From assembly GCF_026781265.1 (NCBI RefSeq), contig NZ_JAKUVC010000001.1:1-64000 (forward strand): a stretch of DNA of 64,000 nt. The letters run 5' to 3'. Numbering within the stretch: position 1 is the stretch's first letter; each line of letters begins with the position of its first letter. This stretch comes from Streptococcus sanguinis (lineage in GTDB: Bacteria > Bacillota > Bacilli > Lactobacillales > Streptococcaceae). This document shows, in pieces, positions 35,943-44,387 of the stretch. Made by a program: the position numbers and the translations under genes. The notes below the pieces were generated by a model. That model made no database searches. It was given only the letters and a program-made list of their open reading frames with translations, and was not told where the DNA came from.

Positions 35943-36434
35943 ATGACAACTTTTCTCGGAAATCCTGTAACCTTTACTGGAAAGCAACTGCAAGTCGGCG
36001 ACACCGCCCACGATTTTAGCTTGACAGCAACTGACCTTTCAAAGAAAACTCTGGCTGACTTTACTGGCAAAAAGAAAGTCCTGAGCATCATCCCATCTAT
36101 CGATACTGGTGTCTGCTCAACTCAGACTCGCCGTTTTAACCAAGAACTATCTGACTTGGACAATACCGTTGTGATCACGGTTTCAGTTGACTTGCCTTTT
36201 GCTCAAGGCAAGTGGTGTGCTGCTGAAGGCATTGAAAATGCTGTTATGCTCTCTGACTACTTCGACCATTCTTTCGGCCGTGACTATGCTGTCCTCATCA
36301 ATGAATGGCACCTTTTGGCTCGCGCAGTTCTTGTCTTGGACGAAAACAACACTGTGACCTACGCTGAATATGTCGACAATATCAACACCGAACCTAACTT
36401 CGAAGCAGCTATCGCTGCAGTTAAGAGTTTATAA
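35943..36434 (+). CDS. tpx: Thiol peroxidase Tpx
   Basis: This 163-residue atypical 2-Cys peroxiredoxin reduces H2O2 and organic peroxides with electrons from thioredoxin. The peroxidatic Cys58 is in [12 protein letters not shown] and the resolving Cys92 in GKWCAAEG. It follows the Mn operon, as in related streptococci, and links Mn uptake with oxidative defence. A separate promoter with TACAAT as its -10 is likely, since a strong terminator lies between ssaB and tpx. GGAG precedes the ATG. Confidence 0.96.
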   Translation: MTTFLGNPVTFTGKQLQVGDTAHDFSLTATDLSKKTLADFTGKKKVLSIIPSIDTGVCSTQTRRFNQELSDLDNTVVITVSVDLPFAQGKWCAAEGIENAVMLSDYFDHSFGRDYAVLINEWHLLARAVLVLDENNTVTYAEYVDNINTEPNFEAAIAAVKSL

Positions 36435-36445
36435 AAATCATAATA

Positions 36446-36475
36446 AAAATGCAGACGAAAAATCTGCATTTTTTA
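36446..36475 (+). terminator. Terminator of tpx
   Basis: AAAATGCAGA (36446-36455) pairs with TCTGCATTTT (from 36463), followed by T residues. Confidence 0.9.
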
Positions 36476-36477
36476 TT

Positions 36478-36540
36478 TGAAGCAAGCAAGTAAGAGCTGG
36501 CCCAGAAGCTGTTTGAAACGGCGGATTTGGTCGTTGACCA
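36478..36540 (-). pseudogene. 3' remnant of a DUF3114-like gene (duplicated tail)
   Basis: The reverse frame encodes NDQIRRFKQLLGQLLLACFK and a stop. This closely copies the tail VDDQIRRFKQLLGRPL of the gene at 37711. A 29-bp stretch (36501-36529) is identical to 37766-37794 in the same orientation. Nothing of the rest of such a gene remains, so this is a recombination or deletion scar. Confidence 0.75.
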
Positions 36541-36555
36541 TCTTCTTTTGTAGGT

Positions 36556-36589
36556 CAACAAAAAGATGACAATCAGTATACTGATTGTC
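36556..36589 (-). terminator. Perfect palindrome and terminator at the end of the ABC fragment
   Basis: A perfect 22-bp palindrome spans 36568-36589 and overlaps the stop of the ABC fragment. On the minus strand it is followed by CTTTTTG, as in intrinsic terminators. Confidence 0.65.
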
Positions 36590-36947
36590 GCAAACTCCTT
36601 TTATATTTATATAACTCGTAAAAAGATAAATTACATAATGTAAGGTCTGTAACAAACTCCTTTAAATTATTCTCGTCTGCAAAATTCAGTTCTATTTTTT
36701 CATGATCAATTCCAAGGAAATTATACTTTTTTTGAAACAAATTGTATATTATATTGCTTTCTCTACTTTTTAAAATATAAGTGTCTGATTTTCCTTTTTG
36801 AGTTATATCTGATACGGAACCCTCTTTAATTATTTTTCCCTTTTCAATAATGTATACATAATCAGAAATCCTCTCTAATTCATCTAAATTATGTGATGTA
36901 ATTAGAATAGCAGCTCCTTGTAACTTTAGTTCATTAATCACTTTCAT
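36573..36947 (-). pseudogene. C-terminal fragment of an ABC transporter ATPase
   Basis: Only the last part of an ATPase of the bacitracin/lantibiotic-export class is present: ILITSHNLDELERISDYVYI (H-loop region) and a C-terminal domain of about 90 residues. Walker A, the signature motif and Walker B are missing, so it cannot hydrolyse ATP. Its first ATG lies inside the end of the XRE gene. The breakpoint falls right after the place where the D-loop helix would begin, which indicates a deletion that removed the 5' two-thirds. The DNA is markedly AT-rich compared with its neighbours. Confidence 0.8.
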
Positions 36948-37461
36948 ATTGCTGCATTTGATAATTCATATCAGCTAAGCTTTGAGTTATTCTATCCAAT
37001 AATTTAACTTGTTCCCCATTTTTTTCTAAAGAATAATATATTTTTAGCAAACTATTTAAGCCTTGCTCCTGATCTTTATCATAATAAAATACCACAACCG
37101 CCGTTAACCATTCGTAATAAACTTTATCAACCTCTGATAATTCTTCATAGTTGATTAGATGTTTAAGAAAAAATTTGATAGATTTATAGTCTCTATCATA
37201 ATATAATTGACGATATTCTTTTATAAATACATTTTCATCTCCCTCTTCAATTCCATCTAACTCCAATATCTGAAGAATATCTTTACTGGAAATTTCTAAT
37301 TTTTTACATAATTCCGAAAATATATCAACAGAAAGATTTGTCTGTCCTTTTTCTATCTTGCTGATGATTGCTTGAGTACATATTCCCTCGGCGAGTTTCT
37401 CTTGTGTCATTCCTCTCTTTTTTCTATATTTCTTAACTAAATTTGAAATATTTTGTTTCAC
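36934..37461 (-). pseudogene. Truncated XRE-family regulator
   Basis: The frame encodes 175 residues from a GTG at 37461 behind AGAGGGT. The N-terminal helix-turn-helix (about 5-60) contains GMTQEKLAEGICTQAIISKI. A TPR-like region rich in Tyr and Lys follows and ends abruptly at MNYQMQQYESD. Relatives of the Rgg/PlcR type are about 280-300 residues, so the C-terminal peptide-sensing part is missing. It is fused, with a 14-nt overlap, to the ABC fragment. The DNA-binding half may still be made. A dyad operator precedes it. Confidence 0.7.
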
Positions 37462-37475
37462 AATCAATACCCTCT

Positions 37476-37503
37476 TATGTAGAATAACTAGTTAGACTAC
37501 ATA
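37476..37503. promoter_or_regulatory. Nested dyad upstream of the XRE gene
   Basis: TATGTAG and CTACATA are perfect 7-bp arms around a central ACTAGT palindrome, 9 nt upstream of the ribosome-binding region. It is a good candidate autoregulatory operator for the truncated XRE protein. Confidence 0.5.
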
Positions 37504-37710
37504 ACTATCCTTACTAATTTGATTTTCTTATCACTATTTTGCTGGTTTTAAAATTTATTGAGATTATTCGATTACTCTAAATTATATAACCAGTCTCTAT
37601 ACTCCATAAATTCGATACTAATTATAACATATTTTCTAGGAAAAATGTGTTATATTTAAACCACGACATTAAAATTTAAAAATTTTATATCTTTAACCAT
37701 TTATTATCCA

Positions 37711-38781
37711 CTACTCCCAAAAACAGCGAACCCACCCCCAGAGCCTCAGCAAAAAGAGAGGCCGACCCAGAAGCTGTTTGAAACGGCGGATTTGATCATC
37801 CACTGCCTGCTTGGTACTGCGGCCTGCCTGAGAACGGGAACCTGTCATCGAACGATAGCCCAGCGGACCACGATTATTCTGAGGTGACTTGAACTTGCGG
37901 CCGCTATTTTCAATAGCAAGCCTGCGAAAGCGAGGATCCCAGACTGCAGGCGTTTTGACATCATAGCGAGTATGAGAAGCCTGATTGCCCGGCCGGTTGT
38001 GCTCACCGTAGTTAAAGCTAGCGCCATTCACAATACCATTTTGGCTAGCCCCCTCTGGATCGATAATATTGAGAAAACGACCTGTCTGATCCAGAATAAA
38101 CTCTGTATGAAAATCAATCAGGATTTTTATATTGGCCTGACTAGCTTGACCATCCGGATAGATAGCTTGCTCTGAACTCTTATCAATATAGGCTTTATTA
38201 TGCAAGCGAGAGGATTCTTGAAAGCTATAAGGCAACGCTGGCCAATCCTTTAAATAGGAGGCCAAGGCTTCTGCATCTGTCATGCCAGCCTGACGGTAGT
38301 GAACTCTGACCCACTGGGCCTGCTGGCAGGAAATGACATAACGAAACTGATGTAGCTTCCTTTTGAGCTTTTGATTACCATCTTTTTGGCTCAAATCATC
38401 TGCCGGAAAAGCCTGGCGCAAGGTCCTTGAGAAAATCTTCCAAAAGCCATCATGCGGTGTTAGGTCTGGAGCAATTCGAGCCAGTAGAAGATTCGTCTCT
38501 CTCTTATCTCCGCTCAACTCCTCAGGCATATTAACAAGACTCATAGCCAGAACCAGCAGCTCCTGAGCTCCTAACCTGCTGTTCTGAGCCGCCTCAGCCT
38601 GCCAGAGTTTTTGAAAAAAGGTACTGCCAAAAAGCTGAGCCTCCTGCAGGTAATCTCCTTCTTCTGTCAATGTTTTCTCTTGCTCACCAATCTCTTCAAA
38701 AACTCGTCCCAACGCTGTCTGAGACCAACCGATTGATTGCAATTGCTGAAAGAGCTGCTCTTTTTCTTCTTTCGGATACAT
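37711..38781 (-). CDS. DUF3114-like streptococcal protein
   Basis: This 356-residue protein has no signal peptide or membrane segment. The N-terminal half is helical and acidic. The C-terminal half carries a conserved-looking module: LIDFHTEFILDQTGRFLNI, GIVNGASFNYG, DPRFRRLAIENSGRKF. I believe this is the streptococcus-restricted DUF3114 family, whose function is unknown. The last 25 residues (from about 332) are partly duplicated at 36478. The final residues FLLRLWGWVRCFWE look atypical and may reflect a recombined 3' end. AGGAGGGGAG precedes the ATG. It sits between the broken XRE/ABC patch and a surface-protein gene. Confidence 0.65.
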   Translation of the reverse strand: MYPKEEKEQLFQQLQSIGWSQTALGRVFEEIGEQEKTLTEEGDYLQEAQLFGSTFFQKLWQAEAAQNSRLGAQELLVLAMSLVNMPEELSGDKRETNLLLARIAPDLTPHDGFWKIFSRTLRQAFPADDLSQKDGNQKLKRKLHQFRYVISCQQAQWVRVHYRQAGMTDAEALASYLKDWPALPYSFQESSRLHNKAYIDKSSEQAIYPDGQASQANIKILIDFHTEFILDQTGRFLNIIDPEGASQNGIVNGASFNYGEHNRPGNQASHTRYDVKTPAVWDPRFRRLAIENSGRKFKSPQNNRGPLGYRSMTGSRSQAGRSTKQAVDDQIRRFKQLLGRPLFLLRLWGWVRCFWE

Positions 38782-38831
38782 GACTCCCCTCCTTTCTTTT
38801 AGGTCTAGTAGTTAAAAACTGTAGAGGTTAT

Positions 38832-38868
38832 AATAAAAAATCTAATCAACATAGAACAATTAGATTTT
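38832..38868 (-). terminator. AT-rich terminator downstream of the SEC10-like gene
   Basis: AAAATCTAAT (38837-38846) and ATTAGATTTT (38859-38868) pair perfectly around a 12-nt loop, and T residues follow on the minus strand. The region from here to 39066 shows no gene. Confidence 0.6.
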
Positions 38869-39066
38869 ATCACAAACTCACATGATAGCAAAGAACAAAA
38901 TATGAATCCTTGGAATACTAACAATAAAGATGTTCTTAACAAATCACTCAATAAATAAAGAGAAGACCAAACCGGCCCTCTCTCAGTATGAGTTTTCTTC
39001 AAATGTGCTGTCCAAACTTTGAATTTGGGTAATTCATCTAGAATTCGATTTTATCAATAAATGCTC

Positions 39067-41307
39067 TTAAGCTTTACGGCGTTTTGCAAAAGCCAGTCCC
39101 AACGTAGAGAGTAATCCCAATCCTGCCAGTGCTAGAGAAGATTCAGCAGAACCTGTTTTTGGAAGAGCTGCCGGAGCCTGATAGGTCTGAACTGGTTTCT
39201 TTCCGTGCTTCACTCCCGTTGTAGTGACTTTCAGAACCTTTCGCTCATTCTTAGAAATGAGGTTGGTTGGGTCGTCTGTCTCTAGGGTTGCAAGAGCTGC
39301 TTTCAAAGCTTCAAGTTTGGCATTTTCAACTCTATATGTTTCTTCCTTACTTGCCAAGTTAGCTTTAGCATCATTGAGAGCCGCTTCTGCTTCTTTTAGA
39401 AGAGCAGGGGCGTTTTGCAAGCGAGTAACATAGTCTTTAGCAGCTTGAACAGCGCGTTGAGCCTCTTCCAGAGCTGTAGCCGCAGCAGTTGCCTTTTCTT
39501 GAGCATTTGCTGTAGCTGCTTTCAATTCGGCAAGTTTGGCATTAGCTTCCTCAGCTGTTTTTTGCGCACTTGCTTGGGCTGCTTCTTTTTCTTTCAAACT
39601 TGCTTGAGCTTTAGCTAAAACTGCAAGTTTAGCCTTGGTTTCTTCAGAAGCCGAATTCTTGCTATTTTCGAGTTTAGCTTGGTAAGTACGTTCTGTCTTG
39701 GCCAATTTGTCCTTAGCAGTTTTCACAACCTCACGCAGTAATGGTGCTGTCTCCTGCTTGTTCTGAGCATTTGTCAACGCGCGTTGAGCAGCATCCAACT
39801 TAGCTTGTGAAGCAGCCAAATCTTTACGAGCAGCGTCTGCCTCTTGATTATTGGCATTTGGATTGATTAAGGCTGGCGTGATTTTGGAAGGGTCCTTAAT
39901 ATCGTTGTCGGTATTTGGGAAAAGAAGGAAGTTAATTCGGTTAATAATGCCGTTGTTGCTAAAGTTAACAGCGACATATGCACCTTTTTTCTGATTGTCA
40001 AGATGCCCCACTACCTTTTGGGCATAGATAGTCCCTCTCTCCCTATACGCACTGCTATCTCCTAAATCAAACAGTTGGAATTTGATATCATCGTAAATTG
40101 CCTTTTTTAAATAGTCAACAGAGACATTCTCTTGGCTAGCAAGAATAGGATAAGGGCCGAGTTCGTTAGTTCCTGATACTCTATGACCAAACTGATCCAG
40201 TCCAAATTTAGCAACCACATTTCTTGGAACATCTACTTGTGAAGTTATAGATTCTTTTGATTGGTATTTATATTTTTGTTCACGGGCTGCTTGGCTTAGA
40301 GCTTCTGCATAGTCAATACTATTTTGTGTTAATGTTACTGGTGCTGTACCTGCTTGCTTACGGATTTGATTAATCAAATCTTGTGCATAATAGTTCAATT
40401 CCATCAGAACATCATTTGGAATAGCATTGATGTTAACTATTCGTTGCGCATCTTTTTGACTACCAATATAATTATTGCTCGATTTTAGGGTAGCTGCTTC
40501 TTTAGCAAGTGTTTCTTGTGCCTCAGGTGGTAACTTTGCCGTACCGTTGATATTATTGCTTTTAATTGCATTGATGTAAGCTTGTGATAGGGTAAAGGTA
40601 TTATGTACTTGGTCTTGAGAAGAAAGTTTCGCTTCTTTTTCCTTGATTTCTGCTTGAGCTGCTTTAATATCTGCTTGGGCTTTATCAATCACTGCTTGGC
40701 GTTTCGCATCTTCGGCTTCAGCTGTCTTCAACTGATCTTCGTAAGAAGCTAAGTTATTTTTAGCCTTATCAAGCTCAGCCTTTGCCTTCGTTACCTTTTC
40801 ACTTACCAGTTTGCTATCCACAGCTTTTTGGGCTGCATTCACAGCATCCTGAGCAGTTTGAGTCTCGGTTTGTGCCTTAGCTGCTTGAGCTTGAGCATCC
40901 TGAGCTACAGCTGCCTGTGTGTCTTCTGCTTTTTTAGCTGTATCAAGAGCTGCTTGGGCTTGCTTGGCTGCGTTTTCCGCTGGGGCAACTTTTTTCTCAG
41001 CTTCTGTCACAGCTGCCTGAGCCTCCGCAATTTTTTGTGCACTTGTATCAGCATTATCTTTCTTGGCTGTTTCAACCTTAGTCTCAGCAGTCGCAACCTG
41101 TTCTTTGGCTTGGTCAACAGCCGCTTTCGCTTGATTAACCTGCTCAGTTTGCTGTTTAAGAGCCTCTGGACCTGCAGATAGAGACTTATCTTGGTTTGCA
41201 GGTGCATTTGCATCCACTGGAGTTGTATCTGCAGCTACAGTGTGAGCAAAGCCAGTACTAGCAAGAACTGCTGCACCTAGAATGACATGTTTTTGGATTT
41301 TTTTCAT
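39067..41307 (-). CDS. LPKTG surface protein with SEC10/PgrA-like domain
   Basis: This 746-residue wall-anchored protein has a signal peptide ending near VAA-DTT. Ala/Lys/Glu-rich coiled coils occupy about 45-235 and about 495-680. Between them lies a globular domain (about 240-480) resembling the SEC10/PgrA surface-exclusion domain with a CAP-like core (VLMELNYYAQDLINQIRKQAG, YAEALSQAAREQKYKYQ). LPKTG (715-719), a hydrophobic helix and KRRK complete the sortase signal. SEC10/PgrA proteins reduce plasmid transfer in enterococci, but chromosomal streptococcal relatives may be adhesins. It is monocistronic with a consensus promoter. Confidence 0.87.
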   Translation of the reverse strand: MKKIQKHVILGAAVLASTGFAHTVAADTTPVDANAPANQDKSLSAGPEALKQQTEQVNQAKAAVDQAKEQVATAETKVETAKKDNADTSAQKIAEAQAAVTEAEKKVAPAENAAKQAQAALDTAKKAEDTQAAVAQDAQAQAAKAQTETQTAQDAVNAAQKAVDSKLVSEKVTKAKAELDKAKNNLASYEDQLKTAEAEDAKRQAVIDKAQADIKAAQAEIKEKEAKLSSQDQVHNTFTLSQAYINAIKSNNINGTAKLPPEAQETLAKEAATLKSSNNYIGSQKDAQRIVNINAIPNDVLMELNYYAQDLINQIRKQAGTAPVTLTQNSIDYAEALSQAAREQKYKYQSKESITSQVDVPRNVVAKFGLDQFGHRVSGTNELGPYPILASQENVSVDYLKKAIYDDIKFQLFDLGDSSAYRERGTIYAQKVVGHLDNQKKGAYVAVNFSNNGIINRINFLLFPNTDNDIKDPSKITPALINPNANNQEADAARKDLAASQAKLDAAQRALTNAQNKQETAPLLREVVKTAKDKLAKTERTYQAKLENSKNSASEETKAKLAVLAKAQASLKEKEAAQASAQKTAEEANAKLAELKAATANAQEKATAAATALEEAQRAVQAAKDYVTRLQNAPALLKEAEAALNDAKANLASKEETYRVENAKLEALKAALATLETDDPTNLISKNERKVLKVTTTGVKHGKKPVQTYQAPAALPKTGSAESSLALAGLGLLSTLGLAFAKRRKA

Positions 41308-41330
41308 GTTTTTCCTCCTGATATGTTAAT

Positions 41331-41359
41331 AGTATAATGAGAAAAGCTTTGTTTGTCAA
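41331..41359 (-). promoter_or_regulatory. Promoter of the SEC10-like surface protein
   Basis: Minus-strand TTGACA (41354-41359), a 17-nt spacer and TATACT (41331-41336), followed by AGGAGG before the ATG. Confidence 0.85.
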
Positions 41360-41540
41360 ACTATTTACATGTTTTTATTAGAACTTTTATCGCAAATATG
41401 TCCAAAAAATAGAATCTCATCTCAATTACTCCCAAAAATCTAAGTGTCCTGCCATCCATACTATAATAAATTTGTATCTTGCTGACTTTGTCAATGATAA
41501 ACTCTTGAACGAGTACAAGTATACTAGTTATAGAATGCAG

Positions 41541-41568
41541 AAAACCGCCCGTCAAGCAACGAGCGGTC
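41541..41568 (-). terminator. Terminator of the Bsp-repeat/C39 gene
   Basis: ACCGCCCGT (41545-41553) pairs with ACGAGCGGT (41560-41568) with one wobble. On the minus strand TTTTC follows. The stretch 41360-41540 shows no gene. Confidence 0.75.
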
Positions 41569-41586
41569 TTCTTATTCACGAATTTC

Positions 41587-44160
41587 TTATCCTTTGATGG
41601 CAATGAAGGGTGATCCTTCTGTATTATCCGTCGGATCTACACTCTTGACTCCAAAGAGATAGTCTACGGGGTACCAGCCATTATTAGCTGCATTATAAGG
41701 GTCACGGACATAGGTTCTTCCATTGTCATAGCCCTTGAGAACCAGCTCATGAGTCACTGGATAATGGGCAAAGATACTAGTACCAACGGCACCTAGCACA
41801 TGATGCCCCTGCGAAAGCACTTCTTTGACTGCAGAAGCTGTAAACAGGGTCTCAGTCGTCAGATCCCAGTGCTGGGCAGCTCGGACTATACCACGGCTGC
41901 TAGTACCAAATCCATCTTTATTAAATTCATTGGTATGGTTATATAGGTAATCCGCAACAGTTGTTGGAAGCACTTCTGTCCCAGTAATACCAGAAATAAC
42001 CATGGCTAGCGTTGTCGGCACGCATCCTGTCGCATCCATGCTGTAAGGACCATACTTCCTGCCACCCCAGCGACCATCACGCTGTGAGTAGTACGGAGTA
42101 TTGTAAACTGCTTTGTAGACCTGGGTCGTAGTAGCATCAACAGCGATGAGCTGACCATTGTCCTGCTTATAGTAAAGATGTATCTTGTACTCGCCAGTAG
42201 AAAGCTTATGGTCACTAGCTCGGACCATAATCTTATAGGTACCATTCGCCTGCTTTTGAGCTAAGTACCACTTGACATCATCCTGATCCTTATCTGTGGA
42301 CCAAGTTGGCAGATAGACTGCTTGAATTCCGCCTGGATTAGAGACATTTGTCACAACTACATCAAAGGTTCCTGTTCGCGCATTATTGTTTTGGATATTG
42401 ATTTTTCCAGTTGCACGGATGTTCTCAGGTGCTACAGAAACCATCAGCTTCTCGCCACCTGCACCTTGCATCTGGCCATCCTCGTTCAGATAGTAAAGAT
42501 GAACCTTGTACTCACCCACTGAAAACTTATGATCCTGAGCTCGGACATGTTTTTTATAGGTGCCGTCAGCTTGGCGCTCAGCGATGTACCACTGCACGTC
42601 GTCTTGGTCATCCTTGCTAGACCAAGTCGGCAGGTAGACTGCCTTCAAGCCGTCTGGGGCAACAATATCGGACACGACTATATCAAATTCACCTGTCTGT
42701 GGATTATTGTTCTGAATGGTGATCTTGCCCTGTGGCTGCGCGCGAGTAACCACCGTCTTTGCTGAGCCTGCACCCTGCAGCTGGCCTGCATCATTTACAA
42801 AATAGAGGTGAACATTATACTCACCCAGAGAGTTCTTGTGGTTGCGGTAGCTGACATGCTTGAAATAGGTTCCATCAGCGCGTCTTTCAGCCGTGTACCA
42901 CTGCACGTCGTCTTGGTCGTTAACAGCTGACCAAGTCGGCAAGTAAACTGTCTTCAGTCCATCCGGTGCGACAATATCTGACACGACTATATCAAATTCG
43001 CCTGTCTGCGGATTCTTGTTCTGAATGGTGATCTTGCCTTGAGGCTGGGCGCGAGTAACCATTGTCTTAGCTGAACCTGCACCCTGCAACTGGCCTGCAT
43101 CATTCACAAAATAGAGATGAACATTATACTCGCCCAGAGAGTTCTTGTGGTTACGGTAGCTGACATGCTTAAAATAGGTCCCATCGGCGCGTCTTTCAGC
43201 GGTATACCACTGCACATCGTCTTGGTCATTGGCAGCTGACCAAGTCGGTAGATAAACAGACTTAAGACCATCTGGGGCAACAATATCAGAAACGACAATA
43301 TCAAATTCACCTGTCTGCGGATTGTTGTTCTGAATGGTAATCTTGCCTTGTGGCTGCGCGCGGTTAACCACTGTCTTTGCTGAACCTGCACCCTGCAGCT
43401 GGCCTTCATCATTTACAAAATAGAGGTGAACATTATACTCGCCCAAGGAGTTCTTGTGATTTCGGTAGCTGACATGCTTAAAATAGGTCCCATCGGCACG
43501 CTTTTCAGCGGTATACCACTGCACGTCGTCTTGGTCGTTAACAGCTGACCAAGTCGGTAGATAAACAGACTTCAGTCCATCCGGTGCGACAATATCAGAC
43601 ACGACTATATCAAATTCACCTGTCTGTGGATTGTTATTCTGAATGGTAATCTTACCTTGAGGCTTTTTGACTTCTGCTGCCACCAAGGGGCGCTCTGTAG
43701 CAGAAGCTGCTTGTGCTGGCTGATTAGAAGCATCACTTTTTTCTGAGTTCTCAGCCACAGCAGGTTGATTTTCTGTCGAAGTTACAGTATCACTTTTAGG
43801 CTGGGCATTTTCTACAGGACCTGAAGAAGTAGACTGAGCGCTGATATCGGAAGACGTAGGTACCTGACTAGCTGCAGGACTAACAGCTTCCGGTGCTGGT
43901 GCAGCCTTATCCATACTTGACAGACTGGTTTCTGTCACAGTCGCAGTTGCAGCTGTGCTAGCTTGGTTCTCCACAGCTTGGCTGACAGCGACACTGTCAG
44001 CTGTCTGACTAGGTGCCAGCTGATCTGCCTGAACCGCTCCACTTCCAAGAAAGGCCAGACCAGTCGCAATCGCTACTGAGACTGCTCCCAGACTGCATTT
44101 GCGAATGCCAAAACGAGTAAACTTCTCTGCTCGAGACGCAATCATTCGTCTTTTTTTCAT
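41587..44160 (-). CDS. Secreted protein with five Bsp-like repeats and a C39-like peptidase domain
   Basis: This 857-residue protein starts with a YSIRK-related signal peptide (FTRFGIRKCSLGAVSVAIATG). A Ser/Ala/Pro/Glu-rich linker leads to five GBS_Bsp-like repeats, the first four spaced about 103 residues, each beginning near GKITIQNNNPQTGEFD. The C-terminal domain is a C39-like papain fold, with Cys in DATGCVPTTLAMV and His in YPVTHELVLKGYDNG. There is no LPxTG, so it is secreted or retained non-covalently. Bsp proteins affect cell shape in group B streptococci. Here a peptidoglycan or protein hydrolase role is plausible. ATG 44160 follows AGGAG. Confidence 0.88.
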   Translation of the reverse strand: MKKRRMIASRAEKFTRFGIRKCSLGAVSVAIATGLAFLGSGAVQADQLAPSQTADSVAVSQAVENQASTAATATVTETSLSSMDKAAPAPEAVSPAASQVPTSSDISAQSTSSGPVENAQPKSDTVTSTENQPAVAENSEKSDASNQPAQAASATERPLVAAEVKKPQGKITIQNNNPQTGEFDIVVSDIVAPDGLKSVYLPTWSAVNDQDDVQWYTAEKRADGTYFKHVSYRNHKNSLGEYNVHLYFVNDEGQLQGAGSAKTVVNRAQPQGKITIQNNNPQTGEFDIVVSDIVAPDGLKSVYLPTWSAANDQDDVQWYTAERRADGTYFKHVSYRNHKNSLGEYNVHLYFVNDAGQLQGAGSAKTMVTRAQPQGKITIQNKNPQTGEFDIVVSDIVAPDGLKTVYLPTWSAVNDQDDVQWYTAERRADGTYFKHVSYRNHKNSLGEYNVHLYFVNDAGQLQGAGSAKTVVTRAQPQGKITIQNNNPQTGEFDIVVSDIVAPDGLKAVYLPTWSSKDDQDDVQWYIAERQADGTYKKHVRAQDHKFSVGEYKVHLYYLNEDGQMQGAGGEKLMVSVAPENIRATGKINIQNNNARTGTFDVVVTNVSNPGGIQAVYLPTWSTDKDQDDVKWYLAQKQANGTYKIMVRASDHKLSTGEYKIHLYYKQDNGQLIAVDATTTQVYKAVYNTPYYSQRDGRWGGRKYGPYSMDATGCVPTTLAMVISGITGTEVLPTTVADYLYNHTNEFNKDGFGTSSRGIVRAAQHWDLTTETLFTASAVKEVLSQGHHVLGAVGTSIFAHYPVTHELVLKGYDNGRTYVRDPYNAANNGWYPVDYLFGVKSVDPTDNTEGSPFIAIKG
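42120..43662 (-). repeat. Five tandem Bsp-like repeats, about 309 bp each
   Basis: Units start near 43662, 43353, 43044, 42735 and about 42410. The first three are nearly identical at the DNA level. The fourth and fifth have diverged (for example RATGKINIQNNNARTGTFD). High identity allows copy-number change by recombination. Confidence 0.88.
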
Positions 44161-44258
44161 AATAGGATTCTCCTTTTGCAAAAAAGTAAAAAGCAAGCCA
44201 AATTTTTGCAAACCAGCTAAAGAATTTTTACTTTTTATTTTTTAAATCGTACGCTTTG

Positions 44259-44287
44259 ATTATATAATAATCGCAAAACGATTACAA
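44259..44287 (-). promoter_or_regulatory. Promoter of the Bsp-repeat/C39 gene
   Basis: Minus-strand TTGTAA (44282-44287), a 17-nt spacer and TATAAT (44259-44264). An ATCG...CGAT dyad lies between the elements. Confidence 0.75.
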
Positions 44288-44387
44288 GCGAATGAAGAAA
44301 ATCTAAACATCAAAGAAAGGCTTAGACACTGTATTCTTGCAGCGATTTTTGTTATACTAATGATAGAAAGTTCAGCGAGGATGCAAG

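Noticed and set aside
38805..39002. Minus-strand 65-codon frame downstream of the SEC10-like gene
   Set aside because: It starts at TTG without a ribosome-binding site and overlaps the probable terminator.
41361..41603. Minus-strand 80-codon frame past the Bsp-repeat/C39 gene
   Set aside because: It overlaps the end of that gene and its terminator hairpin and has no start signals.
44270..44290. cre site upstream of the Bsp-repeat/C39 gene
   Set aside because: The best alignment has two mismatches at the conserved left end and is explained equally well by the promoter elements there.
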